NCBI GenBank assembly: GCA_025922875.1
Contig: JAICGZ010000021.1
Coordinates: forward strand, 1-36,008
Direction: 5' to 3'
From: Pyrinomonadaceae bacterium
GTDB taxonomy: Bacteria > Acidobacteriota > Blastocatellia > Pyrinomonadales > Pyrinomonadaceae
DNA: 36,008 bases
Positions within the stretch are counted from its first letter, which is position 1; the number at the start of each line of letters is the position of its first letter. Shown here piece after piece: positions 25,179 to 33,256 of the stretch. The notes beneath the pieces are model-generated. The model was given only the letters and a program-made list of their open reading frames with translations, did not search any database and was not told the DNA's origin. A program made the translations under genes and the position numbers.

Positions 25179-25628
25179 TTGCAAACACTCAACCTTATAG
25201 ATACCGCGGCGCGGACAGGAATTTTTCAAACGTTCACGCGTTTACTCGAGGGTTCTCCTTTGGAGCAGCGGCTGAGGGGGAAGGAATCATTCACACTCTT
25301 CGCGCCAGTCGACATTTCTTTTGCTTACCTGCCACCAGAGACATTTGACAGTTTGTTGAGAGCTGAGACCGACGGAATTCTGTGGGATGTGCTTGGATAC
25401 CACGTGGTTCCCGGGAAGATCCTGTCCGGCGAATTATGCAATCTTTGCAAAACGCCAACGGTGTACGGGGTGGAACTTACGATTGACAACACCAGCGAGT
25501 TGAAGGTGGATGGAGCGAAGCTACTTCATGTGGACATCGTGGCGTGGAATGGTGTGATACACGGGATCGATCGGTTATTGATGCCAACCAACTCGGCTGC
25601 CGCGGCCGCGCCCCATCAATCCAATTGA
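25179..25628 (+). CDS. Fasciclin (FAS1)-domain protein 1, TTG start
   Basis: This 149-residue protein is essentially one FAS1 domain: 'NLIDTAARTGIFQTFTRLLEGSPLEQRLRGKESFTLFAPVDISFAYLPPETFDSLLR' (FAS1 H1-like box), then 'LGYHVVPGKILSGEL' and 'NGVIHGIDRLLMPTNSAAAAA' (H2-like end). It has no signal peptide or anchor when started at the TTG, so it should be cytoplasmic unless exported by another route. The fasciclin gene at 32066-32503 encodes a paralog with the same start, end (VLMP plus Ala-rich tail) and domain. FAS1 domains usually mediate adhesion or ligand binding; the function of stand-alone unsecreted forms is unclear. It is divergent from the winged-helix gene and convergent with the PBP2 gene. 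Cys residues sit in 'ELCNLCKTP', absent from the paralog. Confidence 0.85.
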   Translation: MQTLNLIDTAARTGIFQTFTRLLEGSPLEQRLRGKESFTLFAPVDISFAYLPPETFDSLLRAETDGILWDVLGYHVVPGKILSGELCNLCKTPTVYGVELTIDNTSELKVDGAKLLHVDIVAWNGVIHGIDRLLMPTNSAAAAAPHQSN

Positions 25629-25694
25629 TCGCCCTACTTAAAGTGGCTTTTCAGGACTTTTCCAGCACAACCCCATCCTGTTTTGTTGAATGTG

Positions 25695-27578
25695 TCAGCG
25701 TGGATTATGCGCGATGTGTTCTGGATACTGATCTCCGCGCGGCGTTTTCTCAAAGTAGACATCGTAAAGTGCACGAACTGCCGGCGCTGCGTGCCGCGAA
25801 CCAAAACCGGAGTTCTCGATTAACGCCAGCACAGCTATCTCTGGTTTAAAGGCTGGAGCATAAGACACAAACCACGCATGGTCTTTGTTTCTGCCTACGT
25901 CTTTTCCCAGTTCGACTACTTGCGCGGTTCCAGTCTTGCCCGCTATGTCATAACCGGCCTTTTGAATACCGCGCGCCGTTCCGGCATCGTTGACCACTGA
26001 CCACATAGCCTCAACTACAGCCTCTCGATTTTCAGGCGCAACGGAAATCACGCCGGCTAAAGCATTGCCATAATCTTTCGCCGGGCGATAATGATCATCG
26101 CCGGGTTCACCGACCTGCCGTATACCTTTCAAAAAATGAGGTCTGTAGAGTTTGCCTTCGACTGCTATTGCAGCTATGGCTCTCACCAACGAAATCGGCG
26201 TTACGAAATCGTAGACCTGTCCGAACGAAGCATAAACAGTATCGATGTCTGTCCAGCGAGGCGCGCGCGGATTGAACCGTGCCTTGAACTCAGGCGATGG
26301 CGTCCAATTCGTCAACTCGTGTGGCAGATCGATACCCGTTCGTTCATTGAGCTTGAATTCATCAACCATCTCCATGATTCCACTGAGACCCATCTTTAAC
26401 CCGAGGCGATAAAAATAACCGTCACAGGATTTCATGATGGCCGTATGCAGATCGGGTCTGCCGTGATTACCCATGCAGCGGGTAAACTTATTTCCGATCT
26501 GAATGCCGCCGCCGCACGCCAGGTGCGAGTCTTCGAGTGTAATTGCGCCTTGCTGTAAACCGGCAATCGCCATGGGTATTTTCCAGGTTGACCCGGGTGG
26601 GTAGCGTCCACGAATCGCGCGGTTGTAAAGAGGTGTATCCGGATCTCTCAGCAGAGCTGCATATTCAGCACGGCCCTTTTTAGTTGTAATTCGTTCGGTA
26701 AAAAGATTCGTATCAAAGGTTGGATATGAAGCGAGCGCAAGTATTTCTCCGTTATTGGGATCGAGCGCGATAATTACGCCTCTTTGAGACGCTGAATTTC
26801 GCAACTGCTCTTCCGCTGCTAATTGCAAATCAAGATCGATGGTGGTGACGAGATCCTGTCCGGGAATCGGTTCGACAACGTCTACAACGTCTCTAATCCG
26901 GCCCAAGCTATCCACCATTACGGTGCGGCTACCATCTCGCCCGCGCAGAAACTGATCGTAGGTAGCTTCCAACCCTTCTTTCCCAATTACGTCTCCGGGT
27001 TTGAAGCCATTGTTCTTGTATTTTGGTAGTTCAAGCTGACGCGAGCTAATTTCGCCAACATAACCCAGAACATGCGCCAGCAAACCATTCTCCGGGTAGT
27101 GTCGCTGTGGACGTTGTTCGATATGGAGCAAAGGGAACTCAAGCGAGCGAGCCTCAATCCACGCAATATCATGAATGGTTGCGTTTTCCTTGATCACTAC
27201 CGACTCGTAGGCGGGGTTGGAACCCATATCCGCAAACCGCTCTTTCAGATATTCCGGATCGAGATCCAACGCTTCGGGTAGATCAGCCAGAAGTTTATCC
27301 CGATCAATTTGTTTACCCTTCTCGCGTTGCAAAACGACGTCATAAACCGGACGTGAATCTACGAGGACCTTGCCATTACGATCGAGAATTGTGCCGCGGG
27401 GGGCTGGGATAAGCAGAGTGCGGAGGCGCTGGTTAATGGCTCGTTCGTGATAATAGTCACTATGAACGATCTGAAGGTTATAAAGACGAACAACGCAGAC
27501 AGTCGTTAACGCCAGCACAATAATTTGCACCGTACGGATGCGAGCCGGAAGGTTTTGGGTGCGATCATGAATCCTCAC
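25695..27578 (-). CDS. mrdA: Penicillin-binding protein 2 (class B transpeptidase)
   Basis: The 627-residue product has one N-terminal membrane anchor (about 17-34, VQIIVLALTTVCVVRLYNL), a PBP dimerisation region ('PAPRGTILDRNGKVLVDSRPVYDV') and the transpeptidase domain. The active-site motifs are Ser330-Thr-Trp-Lys333 (PGSTWK), Ser384-Cys-Asp386 and Lys548-Thr-Gly (AGKTGTAQ), spaced as in PBP2. It cross-links peptidoglycan during cell elongation, normally with RodA and MreBCD, none of which are in the window. Translation starts at a GTG (27576-27578). That codon is part of a perfect 10-bp inverted repeat, so initiation may be structure-controlled. It follows the trehalose gene by 94 bases on the same strand. 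A species-wide paralog near mre genes may exist elsewhere. Confidence 0.93.
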   Translation of the reverse strand: MRIHDRTQNLPARIRTVQIIVLALTTVCVVRLYNLQIVHSDYYHERAINQRLRTLLIPAPRGTILDRNGKVLVDSRPVYDVVLQREKGKQIDRDKLLADLPEALDLDPEYLKERFADMGSNPAYESVVIKENATIHDIAWIEARSLEFPLLHIEQRPQRHYPENGLLAHVLGYVGEISSRQLELPKYKNNGFKPGDVIGKEGLEATYDQFLRGRDGSRTVMVDSLGRIRDVVDVVEPIPGQDLVTTIDLDLQLAAEEQLRNSASQRGVIIALDPNNGEILALASYPTFDTNLFTERITTKKGRAEYAALLRDPDTPLYNRAIRGRYPPGSTWKIPMAIAGLQQGAITLEDSHLACGGGIQIGNKFTRCMGNHGRPDLHTAIMKSCDGYFYRLGLKMGLSGIMEMVDEFKLNERTGIDLPHELTNWTPSPEFKARFNPRAPRWTDIDTVYASFGQVYDFVTPISLVRAIAAIAVEGKLYRPHFLKGIRQVGEPGDDHYRPAKDYGNALAGVISVAPENREAVVEAMWSVVNDAGTARGIQKAGYDIAGKTGTAQVVELGKDVGRNKDHAWFVSYAPAFKPEIAVLALIENSGFGSRHAAPAVRALYDVYFEKTPRGDQYPEHIAHNPR

Positions 27579-27619
27579 AAGAGTCTCTCAGCAACACCGA
27601 TATGCTAATGACTCTTGTG
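27576..27619 (-). promoter_or_regulatory. Inverted repeat covering the PBP2 start codon
   Basis: On the minus strand CACAAGAGTC (27619-27610) is followed 24 bases later by its perfect complement GACTCTTGTG (27585-27576), whose last three bases are the GTG start codon. An RNA hairpin of 10 bp would bury the start codon. This could be translational control or a DNA operator; it could also mean the real start lies elsewhere. Confidence 0.5.
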
Positions 27620-27672
27620 TTGGATTTAATCAGTGGGATTACCTTAACGAGTGAGTGATCATACCTACCAGC

Positions 27673-29973
27673 TTAGATCTTCGCGGCTAACGCGTGCTCA
27701 CTGCTCGTGAGGAGATTGGAATTCTCAACTGTGGTGGTGTCGTCGGGTTCCAGAAGTTGAGCAAGCAGCGCGACCATCTCGTCATTATTAGACAGGTAAT
27801 ACTTCGCCCGTGACTCGTTTCTGCCGACGTGAATGGTCCAGGCGCTTTCGGGGAGTCGTGCGAAGAGATCCTCGTCGGTCACGTCATCGCCGGCGGCCAT
27901 GATGAACTCAGGCGCTGCGTCTACCAGCATTAAACGGGAGTAGACCTGCCCTTTGTTGGCCCAGAGGGATTTTACTTCCACCGTCTTTTGACCTTTTACT
28001 GCTTTAACCGGCGACTCCGCCAGCATGTGGTCGAGATTTGCGACCAAATCATTCGCCAGCCAGTCCCCAAACTCCGGATCTGCCATGCGATAGTGCCAGA
28101 CCAGCGAAAACTCCTTTTCTTCAATGAAGCTGCCTGGAGTTCGATCCACGAAATGTTCGAGGATTGGAAAGACGCATTTTTTCCACTCGTGTGATGCATC
28201 GCGATGCGGCTGTTCCCAGGTGCGTGAAATCGGAGACCATAAGATCGCACCATGCTCAGCAGCGATCCAGAGGTTAGGAATTCCCGCGAACCATCGTTCA
28301 AGGTCAGCTCGCGACCTTCCCGAGATCAAAGCGACAGTGGAATGCTCATCCTCGACCAGGCGCTCCAGTAAGTTGATTAAGTTTTGACTGGGAACGGCAG
28401 TTTGCGGCAACGGGGCAAACGGGGCAAGCGTTCCGTCGTAATCGAGCATGATTAAACGCGACTGCGCCTTATTAAATGCGCTAACCAGTTGTGCTTTTTC
28501 GAGCAGTAGCGGCTCATTGTGCGGTTGCTCAGATCGCGTCAGCACGGCCGTAGTTAGATTCTTGATAAAACGATCGCCCCATGCAAAAACGTTGTTCTTG
28601 TGAACACGCTTGTACAAAGCCATCATGCGTTGGCGCTTCTCCGTCTCATTCAGCGTTAGCGCCCGCAGGATTGTCGAACTCAAACTTTCTTCGTCGTAGG
28701 GATTAACCAGCAATGCTTCGCCCATTTCCGCCGCCGCTCCCGCGAATTCACTGAGCACAAGCACGCCATCACCCGACGATTTGCACGCGACATATTCTTT
28801 CGCGACAAGGTTCAGGCCGTCTCGCAATGGGGTCACCAAAGCAACGTCCGCACTGGCGTACAGGGCAGCGAGTTCGGCTTGCGGCAGGTTACGCCGCAGA
28901 TAAGTAATGGGGGACCAGTTCGGTGTGCTCCAGTCGCCGTTGATCTCTCCGATGAGCTCATCGACCTCGCGACGTAGTCGACTGTATCTCGGCACTCGTT
29001 CTCGGGATGGAACGGCGACCTGTATGAGCACTACTTTGCCATGCCATTCCGGATAATCCTGCAGGAATTTTCTATATGCGCGCAGGCGCTCCGGGATTCC
29101 CTTGGTGTAATCCAGTCGATCTACGCCCAGAAGTATCTTGCAGTACCCAAACCGTTGCCGGATCTCCGCTAATTGGTTCCTCGTACCAGCGCCTTTGGTC
29201 AGCAAGTCAGTAAATTGGTGTGGCGCTATTCCGATAGGGAGTGCATCGAGTCTTACGATACGCTTACCTAGCTCTACGTGGTCCATCTGGCTGGTCAGCC
29301 CCAGCAACCTCAAAATCGAAGTGCGGAAGTGTTGCAGGTAACGATATGTGTGGAAGCCCAGGTAATCGGCGCCCAACATACCCTGCAGCAACTCCTCACG
29401 CTTCGGAATGATGCGGAATACAGATGAAGACGGGAAGGGAACATGCAGGAAGAACCCGATTGATATATCAGGCCTCGCCTTTCTTAGCATTTGCGGCAAC
29501 AGCAGGAAGTGATAATCGTGAATCCAAACTAAGTCATCTTCCTGAACATGTTTCAATATCTCATCGCGAAAGATTTCGTTGGCTCTGACGTAGGCCAGCC
29601 AATGCTCGGGCTCAAATCTCAGCAGAGAAGGAAAGTGATGAAAGAGTGGCCATAGGGCCTGGTTGGCGATTCCTTCATAAAAACCTTGAGCTGTTTCCGG
29701 ATCTAAATCGACAGCGAAATAACGATGTTTCGTCTTCCATTCTTCTAATATAGCCTCTCTGGATTCATCGGTTGCTGTCGACGTGTCGCCGGACCAGCCG
29801 ATCCAGATCCCGTCACTACCCCTCAGAATGGGGTGCATCGCGGTGGCAAGACCGCCGGCTGTGGCTCTGCTATGCCATAGCGTGCCGCCGCGTTTCAGAC
29901 TTACAGGCAAGCGGTTCGATACAACAATCACTCTTTGGCGATTCATGCTTTTTAGATTCGTCTTTAAATTCAT
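27673..29973 (-). CDS. otsAB: Bifunctional trehalose-6-phosphate synthase/phosphatase
   Basis: The 766-residue fusion has an N-terminal GT20 trehalose-6-phosphate synthase (about 10-490) and a C-terminal HAD-type trehalose-6-phosphate phosphatase (about 505-740). GT20 signatures are SNRLPV, GGLATAM, 'GWSGD', '[12 protein letters not shown]', '[18 protein letters not shown]', '[16 protein letters not shown]' and '[15 protein letters not shown]'. The phosphatase shows DYDGT (nucleophile Asp511) and '[12 protein letters not shown]'. Together they make trehalose from UDP-glucose (or another NDP-glucose) and glucose-6-phosphate. A GCAA-loop hairpin lies in the presumed 5' leader (29993-30016). The start may be Met1 or Met10 ([15 protein letters not shown], closer to the family start); neither has a clear ribosome site. 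It is divergent from a trehalose synthase gene and upstream of the PBP2 gene. Confidence 0.93.
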   Translation of the reverse strand: MNLKTNLKSMNRQRVIVVSNRLPVSLKRGGTLWHSRATAGGLATAMHPILRGSDGIWIGWSGDTSTATDESREAILEEWKTKHRYFAVDLDPETAQGFYEGIANQALWPLFHHFPSLLRFEPEHWLAYVRANEIFRDEILKHVQEDDLVWIHDYHFLLLPQMLRKARPDISIGFFLHVPFPSSSVFRIIPKREELLQGMLGADYLGFHTYRYLQHFRTSILRLLGLTSQMDHVELGKRIVRLDALPIGIAPHQFTDLLTKGAGTRNQLAEIRQRFGYCKILLGVDRLDYTKGIPERLRAYRKFLQDYPEWHGKVVLIQVAVPSRERVPRYSRLRREVDELIGEINGDWSTPNWSPITYLRRNLPQAELAALYASADVALVTPLRDGLNLVAKEYVACKSSGDGVLVLSEFAGAAAEMGEALLVNPYDEESLSSTILRALTLNETEKRQRMMALYKRVHKNNVFAWGDRFIKNLTTAVLTRSEQPHNEPLLLEKAQLVSAFNKAQSRLIMLDYDGTLAPFAPLPQTAVPSQNLINLLERLVEDEHSTVALISGRSRADLERWFAGIPNLWIAAEHGAILWSPISRTWEQPHRDASHEWKKCVFPILEHFVDRTPGSFIEEKEFSLVWHYRMADPEFGDWLANDLVANLDHMLAESPVKAVKGQKTVEVKSLWANKGQVYSRLMLVDAAPEFIMAAGDDVTDEDLFARLPESAWTIHVGRNESRAKYYLSNNDEMVALLAQLLEPDDTTTVENSNLLTSSEHALAAKI

Positions 29974-29992
29974 AGAAAAGACTATTCACACA

Positions 29993-30016
29993 TTGAGGCG
30001 CCTTGCGGCGCCTCAA
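29993..30016 (-). promoter_or_regulatory. Stable hairpin in the otsAB leader
   Basis: TTGAGGCGCC (29993-30002) and GGCGCCTCAA (30007-30016) are perfect complements around four bases. On the minus strand the loop reads GCAA, a GNRA tetraloop, 19 bases ahead of the otsAB start codon. No minus-strand gene ends here, so a leader element or operator is more likely than a terminator. Confidence 0.55.
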
Positions 30017-30030
30017 CCTGTTCCGGGCTG

Positions 30031-30092
30031 GATGTGACTCCCCATGATATTGATGCTCGCCCCACCTAACTCAGCAAGTCAACAGTCACATC
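30031..30092. promoter_or_regulatory. Wide inverted repeat GATGTGACT/AGTCACATC between the trehalose genes
   Basis: GATGTGACT (30031-30039) and AGTCACATC (30084-30092) are perfect complements 44 bases apart in the 271-bp divergent region. The TGTGA half-sites recall CRP-type recognition but the spacing is wrong for a single site. The spacing could instead suit cooperative binding of two dimers. Confidence 0.3.
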
Positions 30093-30244
30093 TGATGAGC
30101 ATGTTGATGGTAAAGAAAGTGCGCTTTCATTGCATCAGTCTTAATACCTACCGCGATGAGTAATTTCACCCATGAAGTCAATGTTTCGGCCCACCGGCTT
30201 TGAGCCTACGCAGGTTTGCGGGAGAATTGCTCCTGGAGAGATAA

Positions 30245-31876
30245 ATGTTGAACGACTGGTACAAGGACGCAATTTTCTATGAAGTCTACGTTCGTGGTTT
30301 CTATGACTCGAGCGGCGACGGTGTCGGCGACTTTCGTGGTCTCACTGCGAAACTCGACTATCTTCAGTGGCTAGGCATCACCTGCATCTGGTTGTTGCCG
30401 TTCTACGAATCGCCATTGCGCGATGGTGGTTACGATATCGCGGATTACTACGAAGTGTTGCCCGACTACGGAACGATCGCTGACTTCAAACAGTTTCTTG
30501 GCGCTGCACACGATAGAGAAATCCGAGTCATCTCTGACCTGGTCATCAACCACACATCAGATCGCCATCCATGGTTTCAGGAAGCACGAAATTCACCGCT
30601 GTCTCCGAAGCGTGATTGGTACGTGTGGAGCGACTCAGATCAGAAATACTCCGGGGCACGCATCATCTTCATTGACACTGAACGTTCGAATTGGACCTGG
30701 GACGAGCAGGCGGGCGCGTTCTACTGGCACCGCTTCTTTAGTCATCAACCGGATCTCAACTACGACAATCCTGACGTGCGGCAAGCGATGCTTGACGTCG
30801 TTTCGTTTTGGCTTGACCTGGGTGTCGATGGTTTTCGAGTCGATGCGGTGCCGTACCTTTTCGAGCGCGAAGAAACCAACTGTGAAAACTTGCCGGAGAC
30901 CCACCAGTTTCTTAAGACGTTACGAAGATTTGTTGACGAGCATTATCCGGATGCATTGCTGCTCGCCGAAGCCAATCAGTGGCCGGAAGACGTGGTCCAA
31001 TATTTCGGCAACGGCGATGAGTTTCACATGGGCTACAACTTTCCCATCATGCCGCGCATGTTCATGTCGCTGCGACAGGAGGATCGCCGGCCCATTGTTG
31101 AGATCCTCGAGCGAACGCCGGAGATTCCGGACAGTTGTCAATGGGGAATGTTTTTGAGGAATCACGACGAGCTAACACTGGAAATGGTTACCGACGAAGA
31201 ACGAGACTATCTCTACAACGAGTATGCAAGGGACCGGCGCATGAGGCTCAATATCGGCATCCGGCGGCGACTTGCTCCGTTGATGGACAACGGGCGTCGT
31301 CGCATAGAGTTGTTGCACGGCTTGTTGTTCAGTCTTCCGGGGAGCCCTTTTCTCTACTACGGCGACGAGATTGGGATGGGTGACAATATTTATCTTGGTG
31401 ACCGCGATGGAGTGCGCACGCCGATGCAGTGGACAGCCGATCGCAATGCGGGTTTCTCGCAAGCCGATTTTGCACGCTTATATTTCCCCGTGATCATGGA
31501 TCCGGTTTACGGCTATCAGGCTGTGAACGTCGAGGCCCAGCAGCGCTACAGCACATCGCTGTTAAATTGGGTCAGGGAAATGATCCACTTGCGCAAGCGA
31601 CATCCTGTGTTCGGACGCGGCGCCATCAGCTTGATCAAACCGGAGAATCGTAAAATATTTGCCTTTACTCGGAGCTATCTTGATGAAACTGTGCTGTGCA
31701 TTTTCAACCTGGCCCAATCAGCGCAGCCTGTTGAATTGGACTTAAAGGATTACGAGGGTTGCACTCCAATTGAAATGATGGGAGAGGCAAGATTTCCGCG
31801 GGTTGGCGCCGGTTCCTATCAACTGGCGCTCGCTCCGCGAGGCTTCTATTGGTTTTTGCTTTCGAAAACCGGTTGA
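30245..31876 (+). CDS. treS: Trehalose synthase (maltose alpha-D-glucosyltransferase), GH13
   Basis: The 543-residue product is a GH13 enzyme with TreS-specific blocks: '[30 protein letters not shown]', '[13 protein letters not shown]', and '[16 protein letters not shown]' with '[20 protein letters not shown]'. The catalytic triad is readable: Asp200 (DGFRVDAV), Glu242 (LLAEANQ) and Asp308 (RNHDE). It interconverts maltose and trehalose and can link trehalose to alpha-glucan turnover. There is no maltokinase fusion, unlike some homologs. GGAGAG precedes the ATG. It is divergent from otsAB, so two independent trehalose routes (from sugar nucleotides and from maltose) sit back to back. It is convergent with the fasciclin gene 2, with a palindromic element in between. 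Confidence 0.95.
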   Translation: MLNDWYKDAIFYEVYVRGFYDSSGDGVGDFRGLTAKLDYLQWLGITCIWLLPFYESPLRDGGYDIADYYEVLPDYGTIADFKQFLGAAHDREIRVISDLVINHTSDRHPWFQEARNSPLSPKRDWYVWSDSDQKYSGARIIFIDTERSNWTWDEQAGAFYWHRFFSHQPDLNYDNPDVRQAMLDVVSFWLDLGVDGFRVDAVPYLFEREETNCENLPETHQFLKTLRRFVDEHYPDALLLAEANQWPEDVVQYFGNGDEFHMGYNFPIMPRMFMSLRQEDRRPIVEILERTPEIPDSCQWGMFLRNHDELTLEMVTDEERDYLYNEYARDRRMRLNIGIRRRLAPLMDNGRRRIELLHGLLFSLPGSPFLYYGDEIGMGDNIYLGDRDGVRTPMQWTADRNAGFSQADFARLYFPVIMDPVYGYQAVNVEAQQRYSTSLLNWVREMIHLRKRHPVFGRGAISLIKPENRKIFAFTRSYLDETVLCIFNLAQSAQPVELDLKDYEGCTPIEMMGEARFPRVGAGSYQLALAPRGFYWFLLSKTG

Positions 31877-31886
31877 AGCTGATTGC

Positions 31887-32040
31887 TCAAAAGTCAGAAC
31901 TTCAAGGGCGCAACTGTAGGGGCGGCCCTCCGTGGCCGCCCGGTTCGGCAGAACTTCCGATAAAAACGCGGGCGGCCACGCAGGGCCGGCCCTACAATTA
32001 CGCTGACTGCGGCACAAATCTCGATCACCATGACTTTTGA
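31887..32040. repeat. Palindromic intergenic element, family 2 copy B (154 bp)
   Basis: The ends TCAAAAGTCA (31887-31896) and TGACTTTTGA (32031-32040) are perfect 10-bp inverted repeats. Compared with copy A (24477-24582, opposite orientation) the second base of each end has changed in a complementary way. The centre holds two GC-rich hairpin cores: GGGGCGGCC-CTCCGT-GGCCGCCC (31919-31941) and an inverted, imperfect one (31970-31994). About 28 bases separate them where copy A has a single core. It lies exactly between the 3' ends of the convergent treS and fasciclin genes. Confidence 0.75.
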
Positions 32041-32065
32041 GATCACCGCAATTAGTATCGGGAAC

Positions 32066-32503
32066 TTATCGCGCAGCCGCTGCCTGAGTTTGAGGCATCA
32101 GCACCGTATCGATCGCGTGTAACATGCCGTTGGATGCTTTGAGATCCGGCGTAATAACCTGTGCCTCGTTTAGCCATAGGCCTGCGCGAGACTCTATTCT
32201 CAATTCATCACCGTTCATCGATCTCATTTCATCGTGCTGTTTCAACTCCTGGCTTGGCAGGTTTCCGGCGATAATATGGTTTCTGAGCAAAGACCGCAGC
32301 GAGTCTCTGTTTTCGCTCTTAAACAGATCGTGAAGTTTGCTTTGGGGGAGTTTTACAAAGGCGTCATCGACGGGAGCAAGGATGGTGTAGGGTCCTGTCT
32401 CTTTCAAGGTGTCGTTCAGTCCGGCCGCTTCCAGGGCTTGCAGGAAGATGCGAAAGTTGCCGGTGCGGTTTGCTGTTTCAACAAGATCATACTTCTCGTT
32501 CAT
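32066..32503 (-). CDS. Fasciclin (FAS1)-domain protein 2
   Basis: The 145-residue protein is a single FAS1 domain starting at once with 'NEKYDLVETANRTGNFRIFLQALEAAGLNDTLKETGPYTILAPVDDAFVKLPQSKLHDLF', then 'LLRNHIIAGNLPSQELKQHDEM' and 'ASNGMLHAIDTVLMPQTQAAAAR'. AAGGA precedes the ATG. It has no signal peptide or lipobox and no cysteine, in contrast to paralog 1 at 25179-25628. Its Ala-rich C-terminal tail matches that of the paralog. It lies 123 bases after the response-regulator gene on the same strand and could be a distal member of that transcript. A stress or adhesion role is the family guess; the absence of an export signal makes it uncertain. Confidence 0.9.
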   Translation of the reverse strand: MNEKYDLVETANRTGNFRIFLQALEAAGLNDTLKETGPYTILAPVDDAFVKLPQSKLHDLFKSENRDSLRSLLRNHIIAGNLPSQELKQHDEMRSMNGDELRIESRAGLWLNEAQVITPDLKASNGMLHAIDTVLMPQTQAAAAR

Positions 32504-32626
32504 CAGTCGTTCCTTTCTTTGTTGCCAATTAGGAAAGACTACAGCGAGAATTCCGGATAAAGCATCAGCGCAATTACTTAGCGATGGTGGGTATTAGCAC
32601 GCATTCACAGCGGTCGCGAGAAAGAA

Positions 32627-33256
32627 TTAATCCTTTTGTTCAAAGACGTAACGCGCGATTTCCACGCGATTGCTAAAACCCTTCTTGTCGAGTATGTGAC
32701 TGATGTGGTTCTCCACAGTCCGCACGCTGATATCGAGTTCGGCGGCTATTTCTTTGTTACTCAAGCCGCGCGAAACTGCGACCGCGACACGATTCTCAGC
32801 GTCAGTTAGGGTTTCGTCTTGAAAATTTATCGGAACTTCCTCAACACTTCTCGAGACGAGCCGTGCGATTTGAGAGTGAGTTCGTTCGACCCGGCTGAGA
32901 ATGCCGTTCACTACCGCAACTAATTCGTCAGGCTCGAAAGGCTTTGTCAGGTAAGCGTCGATGCCGGCACGGAAGCCTTCGATACGATCCGCGGTCTCGT
33001 CCTTCGCAGTGAGAAATATGATGGGCACAAGCGCGGTTCTTGGTGAACCGCGTAGTTGCCGCGCCAGCTTGTATCCATCCATGCCCGGCATTCTGATGTC
33101 GCTGATGATGAGGTCGGGCACCGCTCCGGCTAATTGCATCAAGGCTTCGTGTCCACTACGAGCCGTGCTCACTTCATAGTCTTCAGCCTTGAGACATGCA
33201 GCCACGGCGCGAAGGAGATTTGGCTCGTCATCAACTACCAACAAGCGCTTTGACAT
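32627..33256 (-). CDS. Response regulator, receiver plus LuxR-type HTH
   Basis: The 209-residue protein has a receiver domain at about 1-120 with phospho-acceptor Asp53 (LIISDIRMPG), acidic Asp9-Asp10 and the conserved Lys105 (YLTKPF). A LuxR/GerE helix-turn-helix follows at about 145-205 ('LTDAENRVAVAVSRGLSNKEIAAELDISVRTVENHISHILDKKGFSNRVEIARYVFEQ'). This is the NarL/FixJ class, which activates or represses promoters when phosphorylated. AGGAGGTG precedes the ATG. Its first 26 bases overlap the end of the histidine kinase gene, so it is the cognate partner by position. Typical NarL-class regulators pair with a different type of kinase than the HisKA one here, which is a slightly unusual pairing. 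Targets are unknown. Confidence 0.93.
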   Translation of the reverse strand: MSKRLLVVDDEPNLLRAVAACLKAEDYEVSTARSGHEALMQLAGAVPDLIISDIRMPGMDGYKLARQLRGSPRTALVPIIFLTAKDETADRIEGFRAGIDAYLTKPFEPDELVAVVNGILSRVERTHSQIARLVSRSVEEVPINFQDETLTDAENRVAVAVSRGLSNKEIAAELDISVRTVENHISHILDKKGFSNRVEIARYVFEQKD

